Source: UBA11524 sp963642705
GTDB taxonomy: Bacteria > Bacillota > Clostridia > Christensenellales > Aristaeellaceae
Direction: 5' to 3'
Assembly (NCBI GenBank): GCA_963642705.1
Contig: CAVIHU010000006.1
Location: 1 to 64,000, forward strand
DNA length: 64,000 nucleotides
Under the pieces are notes generated by a model. The model was not told where the DNA came from. It saw nothing but the letters and a program-made list of their open reading frames with translations, and did not search any database. The position numbers and the translations under genes are program-made. Position 1 is the first letter of the stretch, and each line of letters opens with the position of its first letter. Below are positions 56,444 through 64,000 of this stretch, one piece after another.

Positions 56444-58342
56444 GTGAAACGAAACCATTTATTTGCGCAGCAGGGTATTCGCACGGCGCTGCTGATGCTG
56501 CTCGATGCATTGCTGCTTTCGGCATCCCTGCTGATGGGGCTTCAGATTTACTATGATATGCATGCGCCTGCCGCCCATTTGACGCACGTATGGCGGAGCC
56601 TGCTGCTGCTTCTGCCATCGACGATTGCGCTGCTGTACGGGATGGGCTTCTACAAGAGTATCCTCAAGTATGCGGGCGTTGATCTGCTTGTACAGCTGGG
56701 GCTGGGTACGCTCGGCGGCACGGGTGTGACGTATCTGATGTCGCTGCTGTGCTATTCCTTCATTCACGAGCTGAATGTGTTCCTGATGCCGCGTTCAGTG
56801 TATCTGGTGCAGTGGCTGTTGGCAATGGTGATGATTGCGGCGGCGCGTTTCGTGCTGAAGGTCGCAGGCGGCGAGGGTATCGGGCGTTTTCTCGGAAGAC
56901 AGAACAAGAAGACACGCCGCGTGATGGTCATCGGCGGCGGCTGGGGCGGCGCACAGGTCATCCGCGACATGCTGGCAGGTCGCTTCGGCGACTGTGTTCC
57001 GGTGATTGCTGTGGATGACGATGAGTCGCGGCGAAATACGAAAATCGGGCGTGTGCCGATTGTGATGGACACTGCGCGCGTTGGAGAGTACGCCAGACAG
57101 TACGCCATCGACGACATTATTATTGCGATTGCGACGCCGAGATCCGACCTGACGGGGCTGCTGCATGACTGCATGGACACCGGCTGCCGCGTCAAGCGCT
57201 ATACGGTCATGCAGGAAATGGACGGCGGTCAGGGGCAGATGCGCGACGTGAATATTGCCGATCTGCTTGGGCGTGATGAAAAGCATCTGGACATGTCCGG
57301 CGTGGAAAAAGTGATTGCAGGACGTTGTGTGCTGGTGACTGGCGGCGGCGGCTCCATCGGGTCGGAAATGTGTCGGCAGATGATGCGCTTCGTACCGTCA
57401 AAGCTCATACTGTACGATATCAGCGAAAACTACATGTATGATTTGCTTTCCGAACTGAAGAATCAGTACGGTGAAATCGTCAAGAACACGGTGGTCCTTC
57501 GCGTCGGTTCGATTCGCGACAAGGAAACGCTTGATCAGGTATTCGATGAGTTCCATCCGGAGATTGTGATTCATGCCGCTGCCCACAAGCATGTGCCGCT
57601 GATGGAGGACAGCCCTGAGCAGGCAGTGCTCAATAACGTTTTCGGCACGTACAACGTCGCCGAATGCGCAAAAAATCACGGTGCGAAGCGATTCGTCATG
57701 ATTTCGACAGACAAGGCAGTCAACCCAACGAACGTCATGGGCGCATCGAAGCGCATGGCGGAAATCATCATCGAGGCGATGCAGAAGCAAAGCGATACCA
57801 CGCAGTTCACTGCGGTTCGCTTCGGCAATGTGCTTGGTTCGAACGGCAGCGTCGTGCCGCTGTTTGAACGGCAGATTCGCGCAGGAGGTCCCGTGACGCT
57901 GACGCATCCGGATATTATCCGCTACTTCATGACGATTCCGGAGGCGGCAAGCCTCGTGCTGCAGGCGGCATCCATCGCCAAGGGCGGCGAGTTGTTCGTG
58001 CTGGACATGGGCAAGCCGGTCAAAATCCGGGAGCTGGCAGAACGGATGATTCAATTGTATTCCGACCCGATGAAGCCGCCGGTCAAAATCGTCTATACAG
58101 GGCTTCGCCCGGGTGAAAAGCTCTATGAGGAGCTGCTGCGCGATGAGGAAACCGACACTGCGACCAGTATGGAGAAAATCTTCATCGCAAAGCCTGAGCA
58201 GTTTGCGTGGGAAGAGGTTGAGCGTATGCTGGCAAAGCTCCATGCATGTATCGAGGCGCACGGCGACATCAAGGCGTGCATGCACGAGCTTTTACCGTCC
58301 TTCAAGACGCCTGAAGAGGTCAACAGCCACGCGAGAACATAA
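56444..58342 (+). CDS. membrane-bound UDP-sugar 4,6-dehydratase (CapD/EpsC/WbpM-like)
   Basis: 632 residues, GTG start with AGAAGGAG upstream. Four N-terminal membrane helices (about 12-125), a first Rossmann fold (VMVIGGGWGGAQVIRDM), then a complete extended SDR domain (VLVTGGGGSIGSEMCRQM, IHAAAHKHVPLMEDSP, MISTDKAVNPTNVMGASKR, TGLRPGEKLYEELL). This is the long form that makes UDP-4-keto-6-deoxy-HexNAc from UDP-GlcNAc for capsule or glycoprotein sugars. It is distant from the transferase cluster but probably feeds it. Single gene with its own promoter. Confidence 0.93.
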   Translation: MKRNHLFAQQGIRTALLMLLDALLLSASLLMGLQIYYDMHAPAAHLTHVWRSLLLLLPSTIALLYGMGFYKSILKYAGVDLLVQLGLGTLGGTGVTYLMSLLCYSFIHELNVFLMPRSVYLVQWLLAMVMIAAARFVLKVAGGEGIGRFLGRQNKKTRRVMVIGGGWGGAQVIRDMLAGRFGDCVPVIAVDDDESRRNTKIGRVPIVMDTARVGEYARQYAIDDIIIAIATPRSDLTGLLHDCMDTGCRVKRYTVMQEMDGGQGQMRDVNIADLLGRDEKHLDMSGVEKVIAGRCVLVTGGGGSIGSEMCRQMMRFVPSKLILYDISENYMYDLLSELKNQYGEIVKNTVVLRVGSIRDKETLDQVFDEFHPEIVIHAAAHKHVPLMEDSPEQAVLNNVFGTYNVAECAKNHGAKRFVMISTDKAVNPTNVMGASKRMAEIIIEAMQKQSDTTQFTAVRFGNVLGSNGSVVPLFERQIRAGGPVTLTHPDIIRYFMTIPEAASLVLQAASIAKGGELFVLDMGKPVKIRELAERMIQLYSDPMKPPVKIVYTGLRPGEKLYEELLRDEETDTATSMEKIFIAKPEQFAWEEVERMLAKLHACIEAHGDIKACMHELLPSFKTPEEVNSHART

Positions 58343-58349
58343 AAAGTGC

Positions 58350-58378
58350 TTTACGAATCGCACGTACATCAGTATAAT
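58350..58378 (+). promoter_or_regulatory. promoter of dapF-dapL
   Basis: TTTACG (58350-58355), 17-base spacer, TATAAT (58373-58378), about 37 bases before the dapF start. Confidence 0.75.
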
Positions 58379-58414
58379 GGCAGTGTGAAATGAAATATGG
58401 GGGAGGTTATGAGC

Positions 58415-59254
58415 ATGCGGTTTACGAAGATGCACGGCATCGGCAATGATTATATTTATGTGAATTGCTTCGAGGAGCAGGTGGACAATCCGTCCGAACT
58501 GGCGAAAAAGATGAGCCGCCGCCATTTCGGTGTCGGCAGCGATGGGTTGATTCTGATTTGCCCATCCGATGTGGCGGATTTCGAGATGCGGATGTTCAAT
58601 GCTGACGGCTCTGAAGGCGAAATGTGCGGCAACGGCACACGCTGTATCGGCAAGTATGTCTACGATCGCGGTCTAACGGACAAGACGACCATTAGCCTGA
58701 TGACGAGAGGCGGATTAAAAACAATCAAGCTGAATGTGAAGGACGGCAAGGTCGAGACGGTTCGCGTGGACATGGGCATGCCGGAACTGTTTCCGCCGAA
58801 AATTCCGGTTGATTTGCCCGGCGAGGTTGTCATGGGGCATCGTCTGAGCGTCGGCAGCGGTCAGTATGACATCCATTGCGTGTCGATGGGCAATCCGCAC
58901 TGCGTTATTTTCGTTCGCAACCCGGATTATGTGGACATTGAGACGGTCGGTCCGCTGCTGGAGAATCACCCCATTTTCCCGCGCCGTGCGAATATCGAGT
59001 TCGTGCAGGTGGTCAGCCGCGGTCATCTGCGGATGCGCGTCTGGGAACGCGGCGCGGGCGAAACACTGGCATGCGGCACAGGCGCTTGTGCGTCGATTGT
59101 CGCAGCAGTCATGACCGGCAGAGCGGATCGCCATGCAGTGATTGACCTGCCCGGCGGCTCGCTGACGCTGGATTGGTCGCCTGATGACGGACATGTCTAT
59201 CAGGAAGGCAAGGCATCATTCGTGTTTGACGGCGAATGGATCGGCGAAGAATAA
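58415..59254 (+). CDS. dapF: diaminopimelate epimerase
   Basis: 279 residues. It interconverts LL- and meso-diaminopimelate for lysine and peptidoglycan. N-terminal MRFTKMHGIGNDYIYVN, catalytic cysteines in EMCGNGTRCIG and LACGTGACAS, and NPHCVIFV. The ATG at 58415 is eight bases after GGAGG and begins the conserved MRFTKM. In operon with dapL, 19 bases apart. Confidence 0.97.
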   Translation: MRFTKMHGIGNDYIYVNCFEEQVDNPSELAKKMSRRHFGVGSDGLILICPSDVADFEMRMFNADGSEGEMCGNGTRCIGKYVYDRGLTDKTTISLMTRGGLKTIKLNVKDGKVETVRVDMGMPELFPPKIPVDLPGEVVMGHRLSVGSGQYDIHCVSMGNPHCVIFVRNPDYVDIETVGPLLENHPIFPRRANIEFVQVVSRGHLRMRVWERGAGETLACGTGACASIVAAVMTGRADRHAVIDLPGGSLTLDWSPDDGHVYQEGKASFVFDGEWIGEE

Positions 59255-59273
59255 GAAAGTTGGAGAGTGCAAT

Positions 59274-60503
59274 ATGTTTCATATCAATGATGATTTCATC
59301 CGTCTGCCGGGTTCGTACCTGTTTGCTGAAATTGCGCGTCGCGTGAAGGTGTACAGCGCCGAGCATCCCGATGCGGACATCATCCGTCTGGGCATCGGCG
59401 ATGTGACGCGTCCGCTGGCGCCGGTAGTCATCGATGCCATGCACAAGGCAGTCAGCGAGATGGGTGTGCAGGAGACCTTCCACGGCTACGGTCCTGACTA
59501 CGGCTATGATTTCCTCGTTAATGCCATCCGTGAGCATGATTATGCAAGCCGCGGCGTGTCCGTTGACTACGATGAGGTGTTCATTTCCGATGGCGCGAAG
59601 TGCGATGTTGGCAATATTCAGGAAATGTTCAGTGGCGATGCCGTGATTGCTGTGACCGACCCGGTCTATCCGGTGTATGTGGACTCGAATGCTATGGCTG
59701 GTCGCGCGGGCGATTATGTCAATGACCGCTGGACAAAGCTCGTGTATCTGCCCTGCAATGCGGAAAATGACTTTGTACCCGCGCTGCCGGACACGCCGGT
59801 AGACGTGATTTACCTCTGCTACCCCAATAATCCGACCGGTACAGTGCTGAATCGTGAGCAGCTGACGAAGTGGGTGAATTATGCACGCGAAAACGGCGCA
59901 CTCATTATCTACGATGCAGCGTATCGCGCGTTCGTCTCCACGCCGGACATTCCGTTGTCGATTTACGAGATTGAAGGCGCGAAGGAATGCGCGATTGAAT
60001 GCAATTCCTTCTCCAAGACGGCTGGCTTTACCGGCACGCGCTGCGGCTACACCATCGTACCGCATGCGGTGAAGGGTTTGAGCGCAAAGGGTGAAAGGAT
60101 CGAGCTGAATGCATTGTGGAAGCGCCGCATGTCCACAAAATTCAACGGCGTCAGCTATCCGGTGCAGCGTGCGGCAGCGGCTGTCTACACTGAGGATGGG
60201 CAGAAGCAGATTAAGGAAACGATCGCTTACTACATGCAGAACGCCAAAATCATCCGCGAGGGTTTGACAGCGGCAGGTATCACTGTATTTGGCGGCGTTG
60301 ATGCACCGTATATCTGGCTGAAGGTGCCGGCTGGCATGGACAGCTGGACGTTCTTCGATCGCTTGCTGGATGAATGCCACATTGTCGGCACGCCCGGTTC
60401 CGGCTTTGGTCCGAGCGGCGAGGGCTATTTCCGCCTGACCGCCTTCAACACGCTGGAAAAGACGCAGCAGGCGATTGAACGCATCCGCAATTGGAAAATC
60501 TGA
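59274..60503 (+). CDS. dapL: LL-diaminopimelate aminotransferase
   Basis: 409 residues, the usual DapL length. PLP fold-type I enzyme that converts tetrahydrodipicolinate directly to LL-diaminopimelate, bypassing the acylated intermediates. Signatures are LGIGDVTRPLAP, FHGYGPDYGYDFLV, YPNNPTGTVLN and the cofactor lysine in SFSKTAGFTGTRCGY. The pairing with dapF completes the route to meso-DAP and argues for DAP-type peptidoglycan. The start at 59274 begins the conserved MFHINDDFIRLPG. A strong terminator follows. Confidence 0.97.
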   Translation: MFHINDDFIRLPGSYLFAEIARRVKVYSAEHPDADIIRLGIGDVTRPLAPVVIDAMHKAVSEMGVQETFHGYGPDYGYDFLVNAIREHDYASRGVSVDYDEVFISDGAKCDVGNIQEMFSGDAVIAVTDPVYPVYVDSNAMAGRAGDYVNDRWTKLVYLPCNAENDFVPALPDTPVDVIYLCYPNNPTGTVLNREQLTKWVNYARENGALIIYDAAYRAFVSTPDIPLSIYEIEGAKECAIECNSFSKTAGFTGTRCGYTIVPHAVKGLSAKGERIELNALWKRRMSTKFNGVSYPVQRAAAAVYTEDGQKQIKETIAYYMQNAKIIREGLTAAGITVFGGVDAPYIWLKVPAGMDSWTFFDRLLDECHIVGTPGSGFGPSGEGYFRLTAFNTLEKTQQAIERIRNWKI

Positions 60504-60510
60504 GGAACAG

Positions 60511-60550
60511 GAAAGACCGAACGGTTCGGGCATGAACCGTTCGGTCTTTT
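60511..60550. terminator. bidirectional terminator
   Basis: AAAGACCGAACGGTTC / GAACCGTTCGGTCTTTT, a perfect 16-bp stem between dapL and the convergent gene. It includes the stop of the latter. Confidence 0.95.
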
Positions 60551-61274
60551 ATTTGATGATGATTTCTTCGCCGTTCTGATGGACGATGCAATGATACGGC
60601 TTGCAGGATGTGCTTTCGCAGTGAAAGCCGTCTGTGCCGCAGGAAGCGCGGTAGCGGGTACCGTCTGCAAGGATACACGCGGCAAATTTGTCCGGCTGAA
60701 ACCAGTGCAGCACGAGTCGGTCTGCATCATCCGCATCAGCAGTGCGGTCGTTGACGCCGATGGGCAGCAACGTGTTTTCGCGGACAAACACCGGCAGCTC
60801 CTGATAACCGTGCATCCGCCTGAATGAACCGGTGCAGCATTCGCCGCTGTGCAGCATCGTCCAGATGCCATCGGGCAAACGGACATCCTCGGTGCCGTCG
60901 TCCGATGGTCGCAGAATCAGCAGACTGCTACCGAGCATTATGCCGCCATCGACAGGAACTGCGGTGAAGCCAGGGCGGAAATATGGGAGCAACGACAGTT
61001 GAAGGCATGTGTAATGACGGAGCACGTTGCCGGGCTGTGCATCGCCGGAAAGAAGTCGGACGAGTATGTCAGCCGGAATAGGTTGACCGGGCTGCATCAG
61101 CGCAAAGGCAGCACGGAACAGGAAAGCCCGACGGCTGTCGGCTCCGTCAAAAAGCGGCGCAGGCACAACGGTGAAGCCGCCGAAGGGTATTTCTTGCGAA
61201 TCAATCAGCGACGCAGCCTGGTTTCGGAGCGCATCGTCATTCGATGGGTCGGAAGCAAGCAAACCGTATGTCAT
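60549..61274 (-). CDS. reduced GH31-like protein (C-terminal beta-sandwich only)
   Basis: 241 residues. The second half resembles the C-terminal part of family 31 alpha-glucosidases: RHYTCLQLSLLPYF, then GIMLGSSLLILRPS, VRLPDGIWTMLHSGE, and QELPVFVRENTLLPIG (compare LPxGxWxDxWTGE and IPxFVRxGxIxP). The catalytic barrel with its two Asp residues is absent, and the first 60 residues do not supply it. So it is either an old remnant or a carbohydrate-binding module with a new role. The start at 61274 overlaps the NERD gene stop (ATGA), so the two are translationally coupled. Confidence 0.65.
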   Translation of the reverse strand: MTYGLLASDPSNDDALRNQAASLIDSQEIPFGGFTVVPAPLFDGADSRRAFLFRAAFALMQPGQPIPADILVRLLSGDAQPGNVLRHYTCLQLSLLPYFRPGFTAVPVDGGIMLGSSLLILRPSDDGTEDVRLPDGIWTMLHSGECCTGSFRRMHGYQELPVFVRENTLLPIGVNDRTADADDADRLVLHWFQPDKFAACILADGTRYRASCGTDGFHCESTSCKPYHCIVHQNGEEIIIK

Positions 61275-62077
61275 TTCATATCCTCCAACAGTCGGCACAG
61301 CTGACGAAATTCGCGTCTGCGCAGGCGTTTCCCGCGATGCAGAATCAGAAAACGCAGGCGGAAGCGGTTGCGGCGCGTCAATACGGGTGTTGCCCGATGC
61401 GTATGGAAACGGTCAGCAAGCCTGACTTCCGTGCCTTCGCGGACGAACAGCACACATTTCTTCACCGGCGAAGGGACGCCGCCGTCCGCAACGGCACGGG
61501 CAAGCGTCTGCGCATGAGTTGCGACCTGCATAACCGGGTTATAGAAAGTGAGCGTATCGCCGTTCTTGCGCGTGAGCAGCAGGTCGTGATCGGAATAATC
61601 GCCCGTTACGCATCCGGCGTGGTTCTTGACCTCGATGACGGTTGCGCCGCGGCGCGTCAGGGCAACGAGGTCGCATTCGCTGCGGTTGCCGGCATGGACG
61701 ATGCGGTTAGGGTAGACATGGACGGAATTCGGCAGACGCTCAAGCATTGCGCGAGCATCCTCTTCACCGTGTATGCCGGAGGATACAAGCGTTGCAGCAT
61801 ATTTTGCCCCTCTTGCACGGCGTTCGAGGCGAAAAGAAACCAGCACCGGTGCGGACAGCAGCACGGCGAACAGCGCGATGATGACCCATGCACGGAAACG
61901 CACGTCGGCAGATAAAGCGTCCTTCAGTGAGGGAAACCACCACAGCGCGGTCAGCACGGAAATCATCCAGCAAACCGGCGGCAGCAGCCGCGCATGGAAT
62001 AAAAGCAAATGTTGTCGGCGGCGCAGGACGGTCAGCTTTTGCGATTGTCCCTCGTTGCCGGAATGAAAAATGGCCAT
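61271..62077 (-). CDS. NERD-domain (nuclease-related) membrane protein
   Basis: 268 residues. Two hydrophobic helices (about 26-50 and 63-82) are followed by a NERD domain with SSGIHGEEDARAMLERLPN, ECDLVALTRRGATVIEVKNH and later VKKCVLFVREGTEV. The D...ExK arrangement (CDLVAL ... IEVKNH) matches the restriction-endonuclease-like core, so DNA or RNA cleavage is possible; many NERD proteins have no assigned function. The start at 62077 has AAGGAGAT upstream. Coupled to the GH31-like gene. Confidence 0.8.
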   Translation of the reverse strand: MAIFHSGNEGQSQKLTVLRRRQHLLLFHARLLPPVCWMISVLTALWWFPSLKDALSADVRFRAWVIIALFAVLLSAPVLVSFRLERRARGAKYAATLVSSGIHGEEDARAMLERLPNSVHVYPNRIVHAGNRSECDLVALTRRGATVIEVKNHAGCVTGDYSDHDLLLTRKNGDTLTFYNPVMQVATHAQTLARAVADGGVPSPVKKCVLFVREGTEVRLADRFHTHRATPVLTRRNRFRLRFLILHRGKRLRRREFRQLCRLLEDMK

Positions 62078-62193
62078 AGATCTCCTTCGGCATACAGAAC
62101 AAGTGTATGCAAACAATGAACAATACGACAAATCATGTGGAAAATCCTGCTCACGGAAATCATTTTTCCAGGATCAAAGAAAGGCGCTCTGGT

Positions 62194-62362
62194 TCAAGGA
62201 GGCAATCCAGCATCAGTTTGGACATTGGTCTGCCGGAAGAGATTCATGCTTTGTATTGTTTTAAGAGGTTCTTCTGTCGTCTCGTCCTCTTCAAAGCAGT
62301 CAATGATATTCATTTTCTCCAAGGCTGCGTTCTATCATGTTTTTCGCCTCCTGCAAGGACAT
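62194..62362 (-). pseudogene. possible decayed small gene
   Basis: In the 447-base gap between the NERD gene and glgP, minus-strand frames read MSLQEAKNMIERSLGENEY (62362-62300), then after a frame change IIDCFEEDETTEEPLKTIQS (to 62194), and a third frame gives MLDCLLEPERLSLILEK (about 62211-62157). Composition looks protein-like and the pieces join head to tail, which suggests a frameshifted relic. No family recognised and no good ribosome site for the first piece. Confidence 0.3.
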
Positions 62363-62410
62363 CCTGAGAAAGTTTTTGAAAATTTTTCCGTGTCGTCATC
62401 ATCCTTGCCC

Positions 62411-62439
62411 TTGTCTTTTTTTTGATAAAGTGATATGAT
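62411..62439 (+). promoter_or_regulatory. promoter of glgP
   Basis: TTGTCT (62411-62416), 17-base spacer, TATGAT (62434-62439), about 85 bases before the start codon. Confidence 0.65.
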
Positions 62440-62524
62440 TATTTTTTGGGTGGCAAACTGCTTTTCTTAATGAGTGATGCATGCATTTGCCGTTGAAACC
62501 CTTTCAAATGTGAGGAGGATTTCC

Positions 62525-64000
62525 ATGCCTACGACATCCTTTGATAAAGACTCGATTAAGGCTTCCATTATCGGCAAGCTGCAACGCTATAACGGTCGAA
62601 CAATCGAAGAAGCTTCCAATGGGCAGATCTACCGTGCCCTTGCGTCGACTGTCCGCGACCAGATCATGCAGAAATGGATGGTTTCCCGCGAGGAGCGCAA
62701 GACAAACAACAGCAAGCGCCTGTTCTATCTTTCCGTTGAATTTCTGATGGGCAGAAGCCTGTATACCAACGTTCTGAACCTCGTGTCGCTCGACGCCTAC
62801 AAGCAGGCACTCGATGAACTGCATGTCGATGTTGACAAGGTGCTCCGCGAAGAGCCGGAACCCGCGCTGGGCAACGGCGGTCTCGGCAGACTGGCTGCGT
62901 GCTTCATGGACTCGCTGGCATCGCTTGATCTGCCGAGCATGGGCTGCTCCATCCGCTATGAATACGGTCTGTTCCGTCAGAAAATTGTCGACGGTCAGCA
63001 GGTTGAGCTGCCAGACTACTGGCTCGGAAACGGCAACGTGTGGGAAATGCCCGTCATGGAGGATGCCTGCGAGGTACACTTCAACGGCTCCGTTGAGATG
63101 GTGAATGAAGATGGCCGCACCACCTTCCGTCATGTCGGCTACAACACGGTCGAAGCAGTTCCGTATGACATGCCGCTCGTCGGCTACGATACCTCGACCG
63201 TCAACAGTCTGCGCCTGTGGAGCGCCCGCGCACCGAAGCGCATTGACCTGAGCGACTTCAATCACGGCCATTACGTGCAGGCCACCGAGGAAAAGGAGCT
63301 TGCCGAAGCCATTTCGAACATCCTTTACCCTGAGGACAACCACTATGAAGGCAAGCTGCTCCGCCTGAAGCAGCAGTATTTCTTCACCTCTGCCACGCTT
63401 CAGTATATCCTGAAGGACTTCAAGAAGCTCAACGGCACAAACTGGAGCAAGTTGCCGGAGAAAGTCGTCATTCATATCAATGACACGCATCCCGGTCTGG
63501 CAATTCCGGAGCTGATGCGCCTGCTGATGGACGAGGAAGGTCTCGGTTGGGACGAAGCGCAGCAGATTGTCAGCCGTACGATGGCGTACACCAACCACAC
63601 CATTATGGCAGAAGCGCTCGAAAAGTGGCCGGAGGAAATGGTCAAAACGTTGCTGCCGCGCATCTATCAGATTCTGGTTGAGATGAACAAGCGCCTCTGT
63701 GCGCGTCTGTGGAATTTCTTCCCCGGTCAGGCAGAGCGTGTTGGTCACATGGCCATCATCGCATACGGCTACATCCACATGGCAAACCTGTGCGTCGCGA
63801 TGACCTTCTCCACCAATGGCGTCAGCCAGCTGCACGGCGACATTCTCAAAGCAGAAACGTTCCATGACTTCTATCTTGTCATGCCGGAGAAGTTCAGCGC
63901 CATCACGAACGGCATCACGCACCGCCGCTGGCTTATGGCATGCAATCCCGAACTGACGAACCTTATTTGCAACACAATCGGTACGAACTGGATTAAAGAG
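62525..64000 (+). CDS. glgP: glycogen/starch phosphorylase, 3' end outside the window
   Basis: 492 codons are in the window and the frame is still open at its edge; full family length is about 800. GT35 enzyme releasing glucose-1-phosphate from alpha-1,4-glucans with PLP as cofactor (the PLP lysine lies beyond the window). Signatures: RLFYLSVEFLMGRSLYTNVL, EEPEPALGNGGLGRLAACF, VVIHINDTHPGLAIPELMR and TYTNH-like MAYTNHTIMAEALEKW. AGGAGG precedes the ATG at 62525. Confidence 0.97.
   Translation, partial: MPTTSFDKDSIKASIIGKLQRYNGRTIEEASNGQIYRALASTVRDQIMQKWMVSREERKTNNSKRLFYLSVEFLMGRSLYTNVLNLVSLDAYKQALDELHVDVDKVLREEPEPALGNGGLGRLAACFMDSLASLDLPSMGCSIRYEYGLFRQKIVDGQQVELPDYWLGNGNVWEMPVMEDACEVHFNGSVEMVNEDGRTTFRHVGYNTVEAVPYDMPLVGYDTSTVNSLRLWSARAPKRIDLSDFNHGHYVQATEEKELAEAISNILYPEDNHYEGKLLRLKQQYFFTSATLQYILKDFKKLNGTNWSKLPEKVVIHINDTHPGLAIPELMRLLMDEEGLGWDEAQQIVSRTMAYTNHTIMAEALEKWPEEMVKTLLPRIYQILVEMNKRLCARLWNFFPGQAERVGHMAIIAYGYIHMANLCVAMTFSTNGVSQLHGDILKAETFHDFYLVMPEKFSAITNGITHRRWLMACNPELTNLICNTIGTNWIKE

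Noticed and set aside
62504..63922. 472-codon minus-strand open frame
   Set aside because: Antisense shadow of glycogen phosphorylase, whose protein motifs are unmistakable.
1..64000. tRNA or rRNA genes
   Set aside because: No TTCGAATC-type T-arm with a matching acceptor stem, and no conserved rRNA segments, were noticed in the gaps; scanning by eye may miss one.

Overview
The window looks like a chromosome segment of a fairly GC-rich Firmicute of class Clostridia, probably a gut-associated uncultured lineage. This is an inference from gene content: the rho-rpmE pair, YesM/YesN-type two-component regulation beside LplB/YtcP-type sugar permeases, YczE, DUF1934 and VanW/G5 proteins, the DapL route to meso-diaminopimelate, an anaerobic sulfatase maturase, AGGAGG ribosome sites with occasional GTG/TTG starts, and consensus TTGACA-17-TATAAT promoters. 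No tRNA, rRNA, CRISPR array or intact mobile element was seen.

Layout. 0-12 kb: an orphan EIIC-like membrane protein, class II fructose-bisphosphate aldolase, a secreted thioredoxin-fold fusion protein, then a minus-strand operon hpt-ftsH-PHP phosphoesterase-VanW, preceded by a membrane protein with a Tyr/Gln-rich repeat tail. 12-18 kb: threonine aldolase, then a rhamnose catabolic operon rhaB-rhaA-rhaD divergent from an AraC-type regulator. 18-30 kb: an EF-G paralogue, the thioesterase-gpsA-recQ operon, a six-repeat Ig-like surface protein, a heparinase II/III-like protein and a YczE-type membrane protein. 30-37 kb: rpsU, an RNA methyltransferase-like gene, rho-rpmE, a metallo-hydrolase/DUF1934 operon and ispE. 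37-45 kb: a surface polysaccharide cluster (three glycosyltransferases, polymerase/ligase, flippase, nucleotidyltransferase-like protein) behind one consensus promoter. 45-56 kb: a glycan-use locus with sulfatase, its radical-SAM maturase, the YesN/YesM pair, two permeases, a binding protein and a family 20-like hexosaminidase. 56-64 kb: a membrane sugar-nucleotide dehydratase, dapF-dapL, a NERD protein with a reduced GH31-like partner, and the 5' part of glycogen phosphorylase.

The most unusual item is rho. It sits in its canonical place before rpmE and keeps a good RNA-binding domain, but its Walker A lysine and threonine and its catalytic glutamate are replaced, so it looks like an ATPase-dead Rho carrying a long disordered, repeat-bearing insertion. 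Other points of interest are in-frame 18-bp minisatellites in three unrelated proteins (one array gives FUS-like SYGQQP repeats), two relics of an IS3-like element whose end folds into a hairpin that buries the transposase ribosome site, a short inverted-repeat element that supplies the last codons of the flippase, and a rhamnulokinase shortened at its C-terminus next to an unexplained 290-bp spacer.

The rhamnose operon, the sulfated-glycan locus and the heparinase-like protein together suggest a commensal that feeds on host or plant glycans and imports oligosaccharides through a CUT1-type transporter whose ATPase must be encoded elsewhere.
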